In this document: piece by piece, positions 18,440-27,457 of the stretch
How the letters are laid out: every line of letters begins with the position of its first letter
Numbering within the stretch: the first letter of the stretch is position 1
Assembly (NCBI RefSeq): GCF_016651255.1
Contig: NZ_JAEKEG010000103.1
Location: forward strand, 1-50,981
Origin: Pseudomonas sp. TH10
Lineage (GTDB): Bacteria; Pseudomonadota; Gammaproteobacteria; Pseudomonadales; Pseudomonadaceae
DNA length: 50,981 nt
Direction of reading: 5' to 3'
Notes under the pieces: model-generated
Seen by the model: only the letters and a program-made list of their open reading frames with translations
Told to the model about the DNA's origin: nothing
The model's database searches: none
Translations under genes and position numbers: made by a program

Positions 18440-19222
18440 TCAGAACGCAGGCAGTACCGCGCCGCTGTATTTCTTCGCAATGAACGCTTTCACTTCAGGA
18501 CTGGTCAACGCCTTGGCCAGTTTCTGGATAGCGTCGCTGTTCTTGTTGTCCTCACGGGCAACGAGGAAGTTCACGTAAGGCGAATCAGCACCTTCGATCA
18601 CCAGCGCATCCTTGGTCGGATTCAGTTTGGCTTCCAGCGCGTAGTTGGTGTTGATCATGTCCAGATCAACTTCCTTGAGAACGCGCGGCAGCAGCGCCGA
18701 TTCGAGTTCCTTGAACTTGAAGTTGTGCGGGTTCTTGGCGATGTCTTTCGGGGTCGCCAGAGCGTTTTTCGGATCTTTCAGTTCGATCAGGCCAGCCTTC
18801 TGCAGCAGGATCAGGGCACGGCCGCTGTTGCTGCCTTCGTTCGGGATGGCGATGGTCGCGCCGTCCGGCAGTTCAGCCAGGGTTTTGTATTTGCTCGAAT
18901 AGCCGCCGAACGGTTCAATGTGCACGCCTTGCACGGTCACCAGGTTAGTGCCTTTGCCTTCGTTGAAGCTGTTCAGGTACGGCAGGGTCTGGAAGTAGTT
19001 GGCGTCCAGACGCTTCTGATCGACTTGTACGTTCGGCTGAACGTAGTCGGTGAAGACCTTGATTTCCAGGTCCACGCCTTCTTTGGCGAGGGTCGGCTTG
19101 ATCAGTTCCAGAATCTCGGCGTGTGGAACCGGAGTCGCCGCCACTACCAGTTTTTCGCCGGCCTGGGCCAGGCCCGCGGTCAGGGCAGCCGCCAATGCGG
19201 TGAACAACAGAACCTTTTTCAT
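18440..19222 (-). CDS. metQ: MetQ-type ABC transporter binding protein, copy 2 (orphan)
   Basis: Periplasmic binding protein of 260 residues with a signal peptide ending in GLAQAG at about residue 21, no lipobox. GEKLVVAATPVPHAEILELI, DYVQPNVQVDQKRLDANYFQ, TIAIPNEGSNSGRALILLQ and MINTNYALEAKLNPTKDALV are standard MetQ features and closer to classical MetQ than copy 1. No permease or ATPase gene is beside it, so it may use the MetNI proteins encoded at 9070-10825. It has its own terminator and an AT-rich promoter region with the shared motif. Confidence 0.85.
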   Translation of the reverse strand: MKKVLLFTALAAALTAGLAQAGEKLVVAATPVPHAEILELIKPTLAKEGVDLEIKVFTDYVQPNVQVDQKRLDANYFQTLPYLNSFNEGKGTNLVTVQGVHIEPFGGYSSKYKTLAELPDGATIAIPNEGSNSGRALILLQKAGLIELKDPKNALATPKDIAKNPHNFKFKELESALLPRVLKEVDLDMINTNYALEAKLNPTKDALVIEGADSPYVNFLVAREDNKNSDAIQKLAKALTSPEVKAFIAKKYSGAVLPAF

Positions 19223-19325
19223 GCAGTGTCCTTATCGAAAATCGCGATCGTCATCGACGACGGCTAAGAGTACGAGTGCCAGTGAAGTGCTATCGCTGGC
19301 GTGACGCGGACAATACCGGGATTTT

Positions 19326-19370
19326 TTATTCCTTAACAATATCTTTTATTCACTTTGATATTCCATTTTG
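19326..19370. promoter_or_regulatory. Shared sulfur-gene motif upstream of metQ2
   Basis: TTATTCCTTAACAATAT (19326-19342) in an AT-rich block between metQ2 and the sigma-54 activator gene. The two genes are both on the minus strand; the site is about 105 bases before the metQ2 ATG. Confidence 0.45.
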
Positions 19371-19383
19371 TTCATACAGGAAA

Positions 19384-20325
19384 TCACGCACTTTTCTGTA
19401 GGAGCCCGCTTTGCTGGAGCAATAGCTTCAAGGCAGCCTTCTCGTTATCGGAACCCTTTGCGAGAACATGCCTGAGCTGCCGTTCAATTTGCTCAAGCGC
19501 ACTCGGCACCGTCGGCAAATTCAAATGCTCCGGCAGAATCTCGTCGCCCGTACTGACCAGCAACGCAAAATGAATAACGTTCTCCAGCTCCCGGGTATTG
19601 CCCGGCCAACTGTGCTGCTCCAGCACTTGCTGCGCCGCCTCGCTGATCAACGGCACCGGCAAGTCCAGGCGCTGGCTATAGATGCCGAGGAAGTATTCGG
19701 ACAATGACAGAATATCGCCCACTCGATCACGTAACGCCGGTAGCTCCAGCTGGCCTTCGCTGAGGTAGTGATACAAACGTTCGTGGAATTTCCCGGCAGC
19801 TACGGCTTGCGCCAGGTCAATGCTGGTGGCGGCCACCAATCGCACGTCCACCGGGCTTGGCTGATGAGCGCCCACGCGGGTGACCTCATGATTTTCCAGG
19901 GCCGCCAGCAATTTGATCTGAATAGGCAGCGGCAGGTCGCCGATCTCATCCAGGTACAAGGTGCCGCCGTTCGCCGACCCAAACCAGCCCGCGCGGCTGC
20001 TCGCTGCCCCGGTGTAGCTGCCGGCGGCGTAACCGAACAATTCGGCATCCGCATAGGTCGGGCTGATTGCACCGCAATTGACCGACACGAAAAGCCCGCT
20101 GCGATCGCTGGCGCGATGGATGTGCCGCGCCAGCAGCTCCTTGCCGCTACCGGTCTCGCCACGAATCAGCACGCAAATCGCACGCGGCGCCAATTGCTCG
20201 AGCTCTTGGCGCAACTGCCGCGAGCGTGGATCGACAAACACCAGCGCCTTGGCGCGGATACTCAGTGGGCTTTTTTCTGCGTCGGGGAAGGTCAGCAGCG
20301 GCTGACCGAAGGCTTCAAAACTCAT
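19384..20325 (-). CDS. sfnR: Sigma-54 interacting transcription activator, SfnR-like
   Basis: AAA+ activator of sigma-54 RNA polymerase, 313 residues with no N-terminal sensor domain, as in SfnR, which controls dimethyl sulfone use. Walker A is GETGSGKE near residue 52, Walker B is GGTLYLDEIGDLP, and the arginine-finger region is HERLYHYLSEGQLELPALRDR. The sigma-54 contact loop reads GSYTGA in place of the usual GAFTGA. After SWPGNTRELENVIHFAL the protein ends within about 65 residues and I see no Fis-type DNA-binding helix-turn-helix. GGGAGT precedes ATG 20325. The upstream in-frame extension to 20439 lies in the previous gene. Probably controls the sfnB genes in this window. Confidence 0.68.
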   Translation of the reverse strand: MSFEAFGQPLLTFPDAEKSPLSIRAKALVFVDPRSRQLRQELEQLAPRAICVLIRGETGSGKELLARHIHRASDRSGLFVSVNCGAISPTYADAELFGYAAGSYTGAASSRAGWFGSANGGTLYLDEIGDLPLPIQIKLLAALENHEVTRVGAHQPSPVDVRLVAATSIDLAQAVAAGKFHERLYHYLSEGQLELPALRDRVGDILSLSEYFLGIYSQRLDLPVPLISEAAQQVLEQHSWPGNTRELENVIHFALLVSTGDEILPEHLNLPTVPSALEQIERQLRHVLAKGSDNEKAALKLLLQQSGLLQKSA

Positions 20326-20380
20326 GGCAGACTCCCGCCCAAAACCGCCGTAGGGCGGGGGCGTTAAAAAAGAGGAAAAA

Positions 20381-20963
20381 TCAGGCGCGACGCAGGGCGT
20401 GATGTTCCATACGGTTCTGCAGGCGATACAGGTAGGCAAAACCCTGCTCCCAGCGCTGGTGGCCGGACTTCACATTGATGTGCCCTGCCCCCGCCAGGAT
20501 CCCCGCCTCGGCGCCCCAGTTACGCGCCAGTTCCAGCGCTCGCGGGGCACTGACGGCACTGTCGTTGTCGGAGCTGACGACCTGACTCGGAAACGGCAGC
20601 AGGTCGGTCGGAATCGGTGCGAAGTTGCGCAAGGCGGGCACGCAGGCCGGACGCTCCACGTCTGCCGGAGCGACGAGCAACGCGCCGCGCACCTGACGCA
20701 AAAACTGCACGGGCGCGGCAGCCGCCCAATGGGCGACCGTGATGCAGCCCAGGCTGTGAGCAATCAGGATAACCGGCGTACTGTCCGCAGCAATCGCCTC
20801 GGCCAGCGCCGCGACCCAGTCCTCACGACGGGGCGTCAGCCAGTCGGCCTGCTCCACCCGTGCGCTGTTCGGCAAACTGTTCTTGCCAGTGGCTCTGCCA
20901 ATGATCATCTGGCGATCCTTGCCAGCCCGGCACAATCAGGTAGCGAATTGATTCGTTGCGCAT
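20381..20963 (-). CDS. RBBP9/YdeN-family alpha/beta hydrolase (one frameshift)
   Basis: Small cytoplasmic serine hydrolase of about 193 residues when repaired. The N-terminus is MRNESIRYLIVPGWQGSPDD (ATG 20963); the nucleophile motif is VILIAHSLGCITVAHW, then LLVAPADVERP and the histidine segment LAGAGHINVKSGHQRW, which are typical of this family. One extra base near 20883 shifts the frame between HWQ and NSLPNSARVEQADW. It lies 55 bases upstream of the SfnR-like gene, probably in the same transcript. Pseudomonas sulfur-starvation clusters often include such a hydrolase; its substrate is unknown. Confidence 0.7.
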
Positions 20964-21017
20964 GGGGGAACTCTCCTGCTGCGTGTCTGTTCCTGAACGA
21001 GTATAGGGAGTAGAGTT

Positions 21018-21050
21018 ATATCCGTTAAGGAATAAGAAGCTATTTATTAA
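21018..21050 (-). promoter_or_regulatory. Shared sulfur-gene motif upstream of the hydrolase
   Basis: On the minus strand CTTATTCCTTAACGGATAT, followed by AT-rich sequence. It lies about 55-70 bases before the ATG at 20963, a typical position for an activator site or promoter. Confidence 0.45.
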
Positions 21051-21070
21051 GATCACTATCGAATAACACC

Positions 21071-21139
21071 GTAGGAGCTGCCGCAGGCTGCGCTCTTTTG
21101 ATCTTGTTTGTAAAAGACAAAAAAATCGCAGCCTGCGAG
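21071..21139. repeat. Class A REP-like inverted pair
   Basis: GTAGGAGCTGCCGCAGGCTG (21071) and the partial complement ATCGCAGCCTGCGAGG (21125), between the hydrolase promoter and the exbD terminator. Confidence 0.55.
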
Positions 21140-21153
21140 GTGTTTTTTCAGGC

Positions 21154-21191
21154 AAAAAAAAGGGCCGCACCCTGCCAAGGAGACGGCCCCG
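21154..21191 (-). terminator. Intrinsic terminator of tonB-exbB-exbD
   Basis: On the minus strand a GGGGCCG/CGGCCC stem is followed by eight T residues (21154-21161). It ends the operon 18 bases after the exbD stop. Confidence 0.8.
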
Positions 21192-21208
21192 GAAAAACGT
21201 AAATTCTG

Positions 21209-21610
21209 TTAACGCGCGGTGATCACCGACAACTTGGTAATCCCCGCCCGCTCAATCGAAGCCATGGCGCGCGCCACTTCGCCGTAATTCACCCCATCAT
21301 CCGCCTGCAATTGCACGCGCACTTCCGGGTCCTTGGCCTTGGCCGATTTCAGGTTGAATTCCAGCAAGTCCGGCTGAATTTCGTCCTTGTTGATAAACAG
21401 TTTGCCGGCGCCATCAATGCTCACCACCAGCGGATCCTTCTGCTCGACCGGCGCCACCGCCTCAGTCTTCGGCAGGTTGATCGGGATCGCATTGGTCAGC
21501 AGGGGTGCGGTGACGATAAACACCACCAGCAACACCAGCATGACGTCTACCAGCGGTGTGACGTTGATCTCGCTCAGCACCTCATCACTGTCTTGCGTGG
21601 AGAAGGCCAT
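21209..21610 (-). CDS. exbD: TonB energy transduction protein ExbD
   Basis: Inner-membrane protein with one N-terminal membrane segment, 133 residues. The line EINVTPLVDVMLVLLVVFIV contains the conserved aspartate of the ion pathway; the periplasmic part ends in ASIERAGITKLSVITAR. It follows exbB with one base between stop and start. Reading frame is intact. Works with ExbB and TonB to power the outer-membrane receptor encoded at 23494-25855. Confidence 0.9.
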   Translation of the reverse strand: MAFSTQDSDEVLSEINVTPLVDVMLVLLVVFIVTAPLLTNAIPINLPKTEAVAPVEQKDPLVVSIDGAGKLFINKDEIQPDLLEFNLKSAKAKDPEVRVQLQADDGVNYGEVARAMASIERAGITKLSVITAR

Positions 21611-21611
21611 A

Positions 21612-22335
21612 TCAGGACGCCTCCTTCACTTTTTGCGCGTTGCCCGGCGCAGCAGCCTTGTGCGCCGTCGGGTGGACCAGCACACGGAACGAACTCTTTT
21701 GCGCCAGGCTGTAGAAGTCATGGGCGAAGTCGTCCAGGTCCGCCGCCGTCAGTTTCAGGCGCCGCAAAAGTAGTTGTAAACCAGTACTGCCGGCACCGCG
21801 ACGGCGATCCCCACACCGGTCGCAACCAGTGCCGCGCCAATCGGCCCTGCCACGGTTTCGAGGCTGGCCGAGCCTGCCGCGCTGATGCCTTTCAACGCTT
21901 CCATGATCCCCCACACCGTGCCGAACAAACCAATGAACGGCGACGTGCTGCCAATACTTGCCACCACTGCCAGCCCGGTTTCCAGCGAGCGGCGCTCTCG
22001 CACGATCTGCTGACGCAGGGCCCGCTCGAGGCGATCCTGATGGTTGATCGCCTGGCTCAGATCCGCCGCGTGTGGCGCTTCACCGACCTGGATCGCCGCG
22101 TAGCCGGCCTGAGCCACCCGCGCCGCAGCGCCTGGCTGGGTCTCGGCCAACTCCGCCGCTGAATCAAGGCTCGACGCCGCCCAGAACTGCTTGTGGAACT
22201 TGCGATCCTGCGCTTTCAGGCGGCCAAACTGCACGCCCTTGAGCAAGGCCAGGCCCCAGGTGGCCACGGAAAAACCACCAGCAGCCAGATCACCGCGCTT
22301 TCGATGGACTCAAGTGGAGATGCCAATAACGTCAT
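21612..22335 (-). CDS. exbB: TonB energy transduction protein ExbB (two frameshifts)
   Basis: Inner-membrane proton channel subunit, about 241 residues when repaired. Start MTLLASPLESIESAVIWLLV at 22335; a missing T at 22270-22274 breaks the frame before VATWGLALLKG, and another at 21766-21769 breaks VYNYF-LRRLKLTAADLDDF. The central part STSPFIGLFGTVWGIMEALK and VGIAVAVPAVLVYN carry the family's membrane segments. Both breaks fall in A/T runs. It lies 44 bases after the tonB stop. Confidence 0.85.
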
Positions 22336-22379
22336 GATGAATTCCTCGTGTAAACGTTTCGCGTGAAATAGGTTTCTGT

Positions 22380-23189
22380 TTAATGAATCTTGAAATCGAT
22401 GGGCACGCTGACCCAGCCATCCTGGGCGACATCACCCTGCTTGGCGGGCACGAAGCTCCAGCGTTTCACGGCGCTCAGGGCCGCCTCATCGAGGGCCTCG
22501 CGACCGCTGCTTTTCTGGATCTGGATCTCACCCGGCTTGCCGCTGGCGAGCACATGGACCCGTAACAACACCGTGCCTTCCCAACCGCGCCGCTTGAGCC
22601 AGCGAGGGGTATTCCGGCGCCGGGTTTTCAGGTACCCGGCGCTGGCCGATGCCGGCGTCACGGGTGCTGGCGCAGGGGAGCGGGGGCGCCGGGGCCGCAA
22701 CAGGCGCGGCCGGCTGTGGCGGCGCTGGTGGTTGTTGAACCGCTTTGGGCACCGGCTTCGGAATCGGTTTGGCGACCGGTTTCGGCTTGGGAATCGGTTT
22801 CGGTGGTGGCGGTTTCACTGCCAGTTCGTCTTCAACCGGCGGGGTGGCTCGACCACCTCTTGAACAGGTGGCGGTGGTGGTGGCGGCTCGACCACGGGCG
22901 GTGCCGGTTGCGAAAACTCGATGGTCATCGGCGGAATCTCCGGCGGCACCACCGGCAACACGGCGGTCGGCTGCTGGTTGACCCAATAGATCACCGCACC
23001 GTGCACGAGCAGTGCCAGCACCCCCAGCAAAATTGTTTCCCGGCGGCTGAGGATGCCCCTTGGGGCGCGCTGCAAACGCTGCTGCCCCAAAGGCACGCGA
23101 TGTACCCGGCCGAGGTCGACCAACTCGCCACCTGGACCCTGGCGCCACAGCACCTCTTGTGCACTGGCGGCGGTCTGGACATTACCCAT
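22380..23189 (-). CDS. tonB: TonB energy transducer (two frameshifts)
   Basis: Periplasm-spanning protein, about 269 residues when repaired. A cytoplasmic N-terminus of about 60 residues precedes the membrane anchor LLGVLALLVHGAVIYWV, unlike the short N-terminus of E. coli TonB. Then come PPPPPPPVQEVVE and a KPIPKPKPVAKPIPKP repeat that spans the periplasm, and the C-terminal domain (GYLKTRRRNTPRWLKRRGWE, VLASGKPGEIQIQKSSG). Frames break at a short C run (22841-22844) and at an extra C (22675-22678). ATG 23189 begins MGNVQTAASAQEVLW. It heads the tonB-exbB-exbD operon. Confidence 0.83.
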
Positions 23190-23493
23190 TGCTTTACTCC
23201 TGCGGTCTCTTTGCGAATAACCCGATAGGCCGGACCCGACATCCCCCGTACGACGTATCGATGGGTGAATCATTGGGCTAGACGCTTATCTCTTAAAGTA
23301 ATCTTTAAAGTTAGGAATAGACCGAAAACGAATATGCGAAATCTTCGATGGCCTGTAGGCCTTGTTCTGCAAGGACTCCCGTCGACGGGCAGGCTCGCCA
23401 TGCTTTTCAGGCATTAAAAACATTCCCTGCAAGCATGGTTTTTGGCGCCTTTTTCCAGCATTGATCAGCGACTGGCGCTGGTCTGCCGGGTTA
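23190..23493 (-). promoter_or_regulatory. Gap between the TonB receptor and tonB, with shared motif
   Basis: No gene is seen in these 304 bases. On the minus strand CTATTCCTAACTTTAAAG (23303-23320) matches the motif before other sulfur genes and lies about 120 bases before tonB. I saw no Fur-box-like run of GATAAT repeats. A palindromic GGCCTGTAGGCC lies at 23350-23361. Confidence 0.4.
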
Positions 23494-25855
23494 TCAGAAG
23501 TCATAACGGCCGGTCACACCCAAAGTCCGAGGCGTGCCGAGCAGGCTTCATAACCGCCGTTGCCGCCGGTCCAGAGGGTGGAGTAATAGGTTTTATCAAA
23601 GGCGTTTTTCAGCCACAGCGAGACATCCCACTGGCCTTGCTTGAAGTCGCCGCGCAGGCCGGTAGACAGGTTGACCACGGCGTAGCTTGGGATCTGGCCG
23701 TAGTCAGAGTCTTCCACCGTGCCCACCGCTTTGGAGCGGAAGGCATAGCTGGCGGTGACGTACTCTTCAAAGCCGTTACTCAGGTTCCATTTGTATCTCG
23801 CCGTTGGCGTTGCCGATCCATTTCGAAGCGCCGACAACCTGGTGTCCCGTGAGGTCGCAAGACGCAGGGGCGCCGGGTGCCAGGCTGACTTCAGGCGGGC
23901 ACGGCGCATCTTTGTAGGAGAGGTAACTGACATCGTTGTACGATCCGTTGATGTTCAGGGTCAGGCCGCGCAAGGGGATCAGCGTGCTTTCGACTTCAAC
24001 GCCGCGCGAGCGCACGGAACCGGCGTTGGTCAGGTATTGCACGCGGTTGACGTCGTCGTAGGCGTTAGTCTGATAGGCATTGACCTGGGTCCAGAACACG
24101 TTGGCATTGAGTTGCAGGCGTCGGTCCCACAGCGTGCTTTTTGAAACCGAGTTCGGCGTTGTTGGCGCGCTCGGTACCGATCAGCAACGAGTCGGCACCC
24201 GCCGTTGGAGCGGAGCCCACTGCCAGGTTCACACCCCCCGATTTCTCGCCGTGGGACAACGTGGCGTATCCTAGCAGGTCGTCGTTGAAGCGATAGCTGA
24301 GGTTCAGCAATCCCGAGGGGCTGGAGCTGTACTGATTCAAGTCGCCCGAGTCATAGGCCCCGGCGCGGCCGCGTCTTGCCGTTGCCGCGGCGCCTGTCAC
24401 TGCCGCACCGCCCTCTGGCGCGTCGCGGGTCACCCACGCATTTTTCTGCTCATAGGTACCACGCACGCCGGCGGTGAAGTCCAGGCGTTCGCTCAGGTGC
24501 CAGGTGCCTTGGGCGAACAGCGCAAAACTGTCGGTCTTGATGTGGCCATTACCGACGCTGTTGACGTTGGCCAGCGCACCGGCCGGCGTGCCGTTCCAGA
24601 TGTCGGCCTGGGGGCCGTAATAGGCAAAGGATTTGTTGTCCAGGTCGTTGCCGAAGTAGTACGCGCCCACCACGTAATCGAAGAACTCGCCCTTGGGCGA
24701 GGCCAGGCGAAATTCCTGCGAATACTGTTTGTCTTCCACCGAAACCCCGGCGTTGTAGCTCGCCGGCACGTTGAGACCATCATCGTTTTTCGGGGTGAAA
24801 TTCCAGAACCGATACGAGCTGATCGAGGTCAGCGTGAAGTCACTCGGCAATGTCCAATTGGCCTCAACCGACGTACCGCCCTGATGCACGGTGACGTGCT
24901 GGTCGTTGTCCAGGTTGACCTTGCGGTGCGAACCGTTGACCAACGTCGCGCCGGCAGCGGCCGCGCGGGCCGAGTAGAGATTGACGCCATTGATGGTCGG
25001 CCCGGTGTTGTACAACACGCGGGTGCCGGCACTGGAATCCTCTTCGTTGTAGTCGCCGATCCAGCGCAGGTTGAAGTCTTCGTTGGGTTTGAACAGCAAC
25101 TGCGCGCGGAAACCATCGCGCGAACCGCCGTTGAGGTCGTGGCCGTTGTATTCGTTTTTGATGTCGCCGTCGCTGCGCGTGCGATAAGCCGAAAAACGTC
25201 CGGCCAACTCATCGTTCAACGGCCCGGAAATCGTGCCCTTGGTTTGAAAGTAGCCGTCCTCGCCGACCGAGGTTTCGATGCTGCGTTCAGGTGTGAATGT
25301 CGGCGCGCGGGTACTGATGTTGAGCACGCCGGCCGTGGTGTTCTTGCCGAACAGCGTGCCCTGCGGCCCGCGCAGGACTTCCAGCTGTTCGATGTCCATC
25401 AGGTCGAACACCGCCATCCCCGGACGGCCCAGATACACGTTGTCGATGTACAAACCGACGCTGCCTTCCAGGCCGTCACTGGCCGGGTTGTTGCCCAAAC
25501 CACGGATCGACACGCTGGACTGCCGTGCGTGCATGTAGGCGACGTTGACGCTGGGTACCAGTTGCTGCAAATCCTGGATCCGGTAAACCCTTTGCGTCTC
25601 CAGCGCCTGGCCGCTGACCACACTCATTGGCGTCGGCACGTCCTGCGAACTCTCTTCGCGGCGTCGAGTGGTGACGGTCACGGTTTCCAGCTGTGAACCG
25701 TCAGCCGTGACTTTACTGGCAGGCGCCGGTGCAGGGTCCGCTGTTGCGGCGGCATAACCCTGGGTCCAACTGGCGCTCCCGGCCAGCAACAAGGCCAGGG
25801 GCAGGCGTTTGAGCCGTCGGGGGGCAAGGGGTGAAGCGAGGTTCAACGGACTCAT
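23494..25855 (-). CDS. TonB-dependent outer-membrane receptor (three frameshifts)
   Basis: Outer-membrane active transporter, about 786 residues when repaired. The signal peptide ends near SWTQGYAAA. The TonB box region is LETVTVTTRRREESS, the plug includes RVYRIQDLQQLVPSVNVAY and LEVLRGPQGTLFGKNTTAGV, and the barrel ends GVTGRYDF at the corrected stop 23494-23496. Breaks: an extra A at 24138-24142, an extra base near 23795 and a missing G near 23540. AGGAG precedes ATG 25855. It sits upstream of its own tonB-exbBD set among sulfur genes, so uptake of an organosulfur compound such as a sulfate ester or sulfonate is more likely than iron; this is inference. Confidence 0.8.
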
Positions 25856-25900
25856 GAAGCGGCTCCTGGTCAAAAATGCGCAATGACATTTCAACGACGC

Positions 25901-25940
25901 ATATTCTTTAAAGTTATTTATTTATGTTTTTACAAACTTT
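25901..25940. promoter_or_regulatory. Shared motif between the TonB receptor and lysR genes
   Basis: ATATTCTTTAAAGTTAT (25901-25917) with AT-rich flank, in the 165-base gap between divergent genes. It could serve the receptor, the regulator or both. Confidence 0.45.
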
Positions 25941-26020
25941 TACTGCATAAGAGATAGCCTTTATAAGGAGTCGGCCTAATGCATATCCAATGCATTTACC
26001 CGATATTTTTTATGTGAAAA

Positions 26021-26965
26021 ATGCATATCGATTTGCGTCAACTACGTCACTTCATCGCTCTGGCGGATCAGCGCAGCTTTGTCGCCGGCGCGCTGGCCGT
26101 GAACCTCTCGCAATCGGCGTTCAGCCGCAGCATCCAGGCCCTGGAACACAGCGTCGGGTGTCAGCTGGTAGATCGCGGACGTAAGGACCTGGCGCCGACC
26201 AAGCAGGGGCAGGTGCTGCTTGAGCACGCACGACGCCTGGTCAGCGGGGCGCAGCAGATGGCTAACGAGATCAACCAGTTCAATGGGCTGGAAGCGGGCG
26301 AGCTACGTTTCGGTTGCGGCCCGGCGCCGGCGGCGGGGCTGATACCGAGGGCGATCGGCAGCTTCATTGGCCGCTATCCGAAAGCGCGGGTGCAGTTTCA
26401 GGTGGATGACTGGCAAAGCCTGAGCAAGCGTCTGTTGAGCGAGGAATTCGAATTTTTTGTGGCTGACACCCGGCAATTCGAGGCCGACCCGGTTTACCTG
26501 ACCCATCGCCTGCGCCCGCGTAAATGGCATTTCTGCTGCCGCGTCGGACATCCACTGGCGGGCCGCGACAGCGTCAGTGCAACCGAGTTGATGAGTTATC
26601 CGATGGCAGTGACTATCCGCCCGCCGAACCTGCGCAAGGTGATCGTCGACCTCAGCGGCCGCCCGGATTTCACGCCGAATGTGGAGTGCGAAAACAGCTA
26701 CAGCCTCCTGAGTGTGGTGATGCGTTCAGACGCCATCGGTATTGTCGGCGCCTACGCTGATGCGCTGCATCACGCCAAGGGTGAGCTGGTGTGTTTGAAG
26801 GTCGAGGGGCTGGCTGATGACCTGGAGGAGATGTACACGCGCTATGGGATTGTCAGCCGCGCGGGGTATCGGTTATCGCCGCTGGCAGAGGCGATGATCG
26901 CGCAGATCAAAGAGGTTGATGAGCAGGATGAAGACGTCTATTCGCTGGAAAATCTTGCCGTTTGA
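26021..26965 (+). CDS. LysR-family transcription regulator
   Basis: DNA-binding regulator of 314 residues. The N-terminal helix-turn-helix is LRQLRHFIALADQRSFVAGA with LSQSAFSRSIQALEHSVGCQ; the rest is the effector-binding domain (GELRFGCGPAPAAGLIPRAI...). It is divergent from the TonB receptor gene, the usual layout for a LysR protein and its target, so it probably controls that receptor in response to a sulfur compound. A repeated GCATAT/ATGCAT element lies just before its start. Downstream, only 34 bases separate it from the truncated third lipoprotein copy. Confidence 0.8.
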   Translation: MHIDLRQLRHFIALADQRSFVAGALAVNLSQSAFSRSIQALEHSVGCQLVDRGRKDLAPTKQGQVLLEHARRLVSGAQQMANEINQFNGLEAGELRFGCGPAPAAGLIPRAIGSFIGRYPKARVQFQVDDWQSLSKRLLSEEFEFFVADTRQFEADPVYLTHRLRPRKWHFCCRVGHPLAGRDSVSATELMSYPMAVTIRPPNLRKVIVDLSGRPDFTPNVECENSYSLLSVVMRSDAIGIVGAYADALHHAKGELVCLKVEGLADDLEEMYTRYGIVSRAGYRLSPLAEAMIAQIKEVDEQDEDVYSLENLAV

Positions 26966-26999
26966 AACACCAACAAGGGCGGTCCGGCCGGTCCGGCGA

Positions 27000-27319
27000 T
27001 TACCAGCGCACGTAGATCCGCACCGGCAGCTTTGCATCTCTGACATCCCTTTTGGTGCCGTCCCCTTTCACTGCCCAGCCACGAGCTCCTTTACTGCCGT
27101 TTTTCCTCCACCGGCAGCGCCTCCACTGCCAATTCTACGAAACAGATTCCCATCGACATCGACGGTGGCGCTGTCCTCAACCCAACCATCCATCAAGTAC
27201 GGCGTGACAAAACCCAGCGCCCACGGCCCGGCATCCGGGTCCAAGCGCCCCCAAGAGAGACCCGAAGCCTGACAACCGCTGAGAAACAAAGCTCCTAACA
27301 AGATCCATGGTGTTCGCAT
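27000..27319 (-). pseudogene. DUF3304 lipoprotein gene, copy A (3' truncated)
   Basis: Shortest of three tandem copies. It begins like the others (lipobox LFLSGC, then WGRLDPDAGPWALGFVTPYL) but after repair of one missing A at 27110-27114 it ends at VRIYVRW-stop, about 106 codons, losing the second half found in copies B and C. The stop arises where similarity to the repeat unit ends, 34 bases from the lysR stop, so this is the worn end of the array. It may still make a short lipoprotein but probably lacks full function. Confidence 0.65.
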
Positions 27320-27457
27320 AATCGTGGCTCCTAGTCGGGCACATGGGGATGCTGCACGCGGACCCCGCTCGTGGTGGGTGCATTAATGAGCTACGAGGAT
27401 GAAACCCATCACCGGATAGCGAAAGCCCGCCGAGTGGCGAGCTAAAACTACGACGAT

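Noticed and set aside
24497..25696. Long open frame (399 codons) opposite the TonB receptor gene
   Set aside because: Antisense shadow of a high-GC gene; the receptor frame carries all family motifs.
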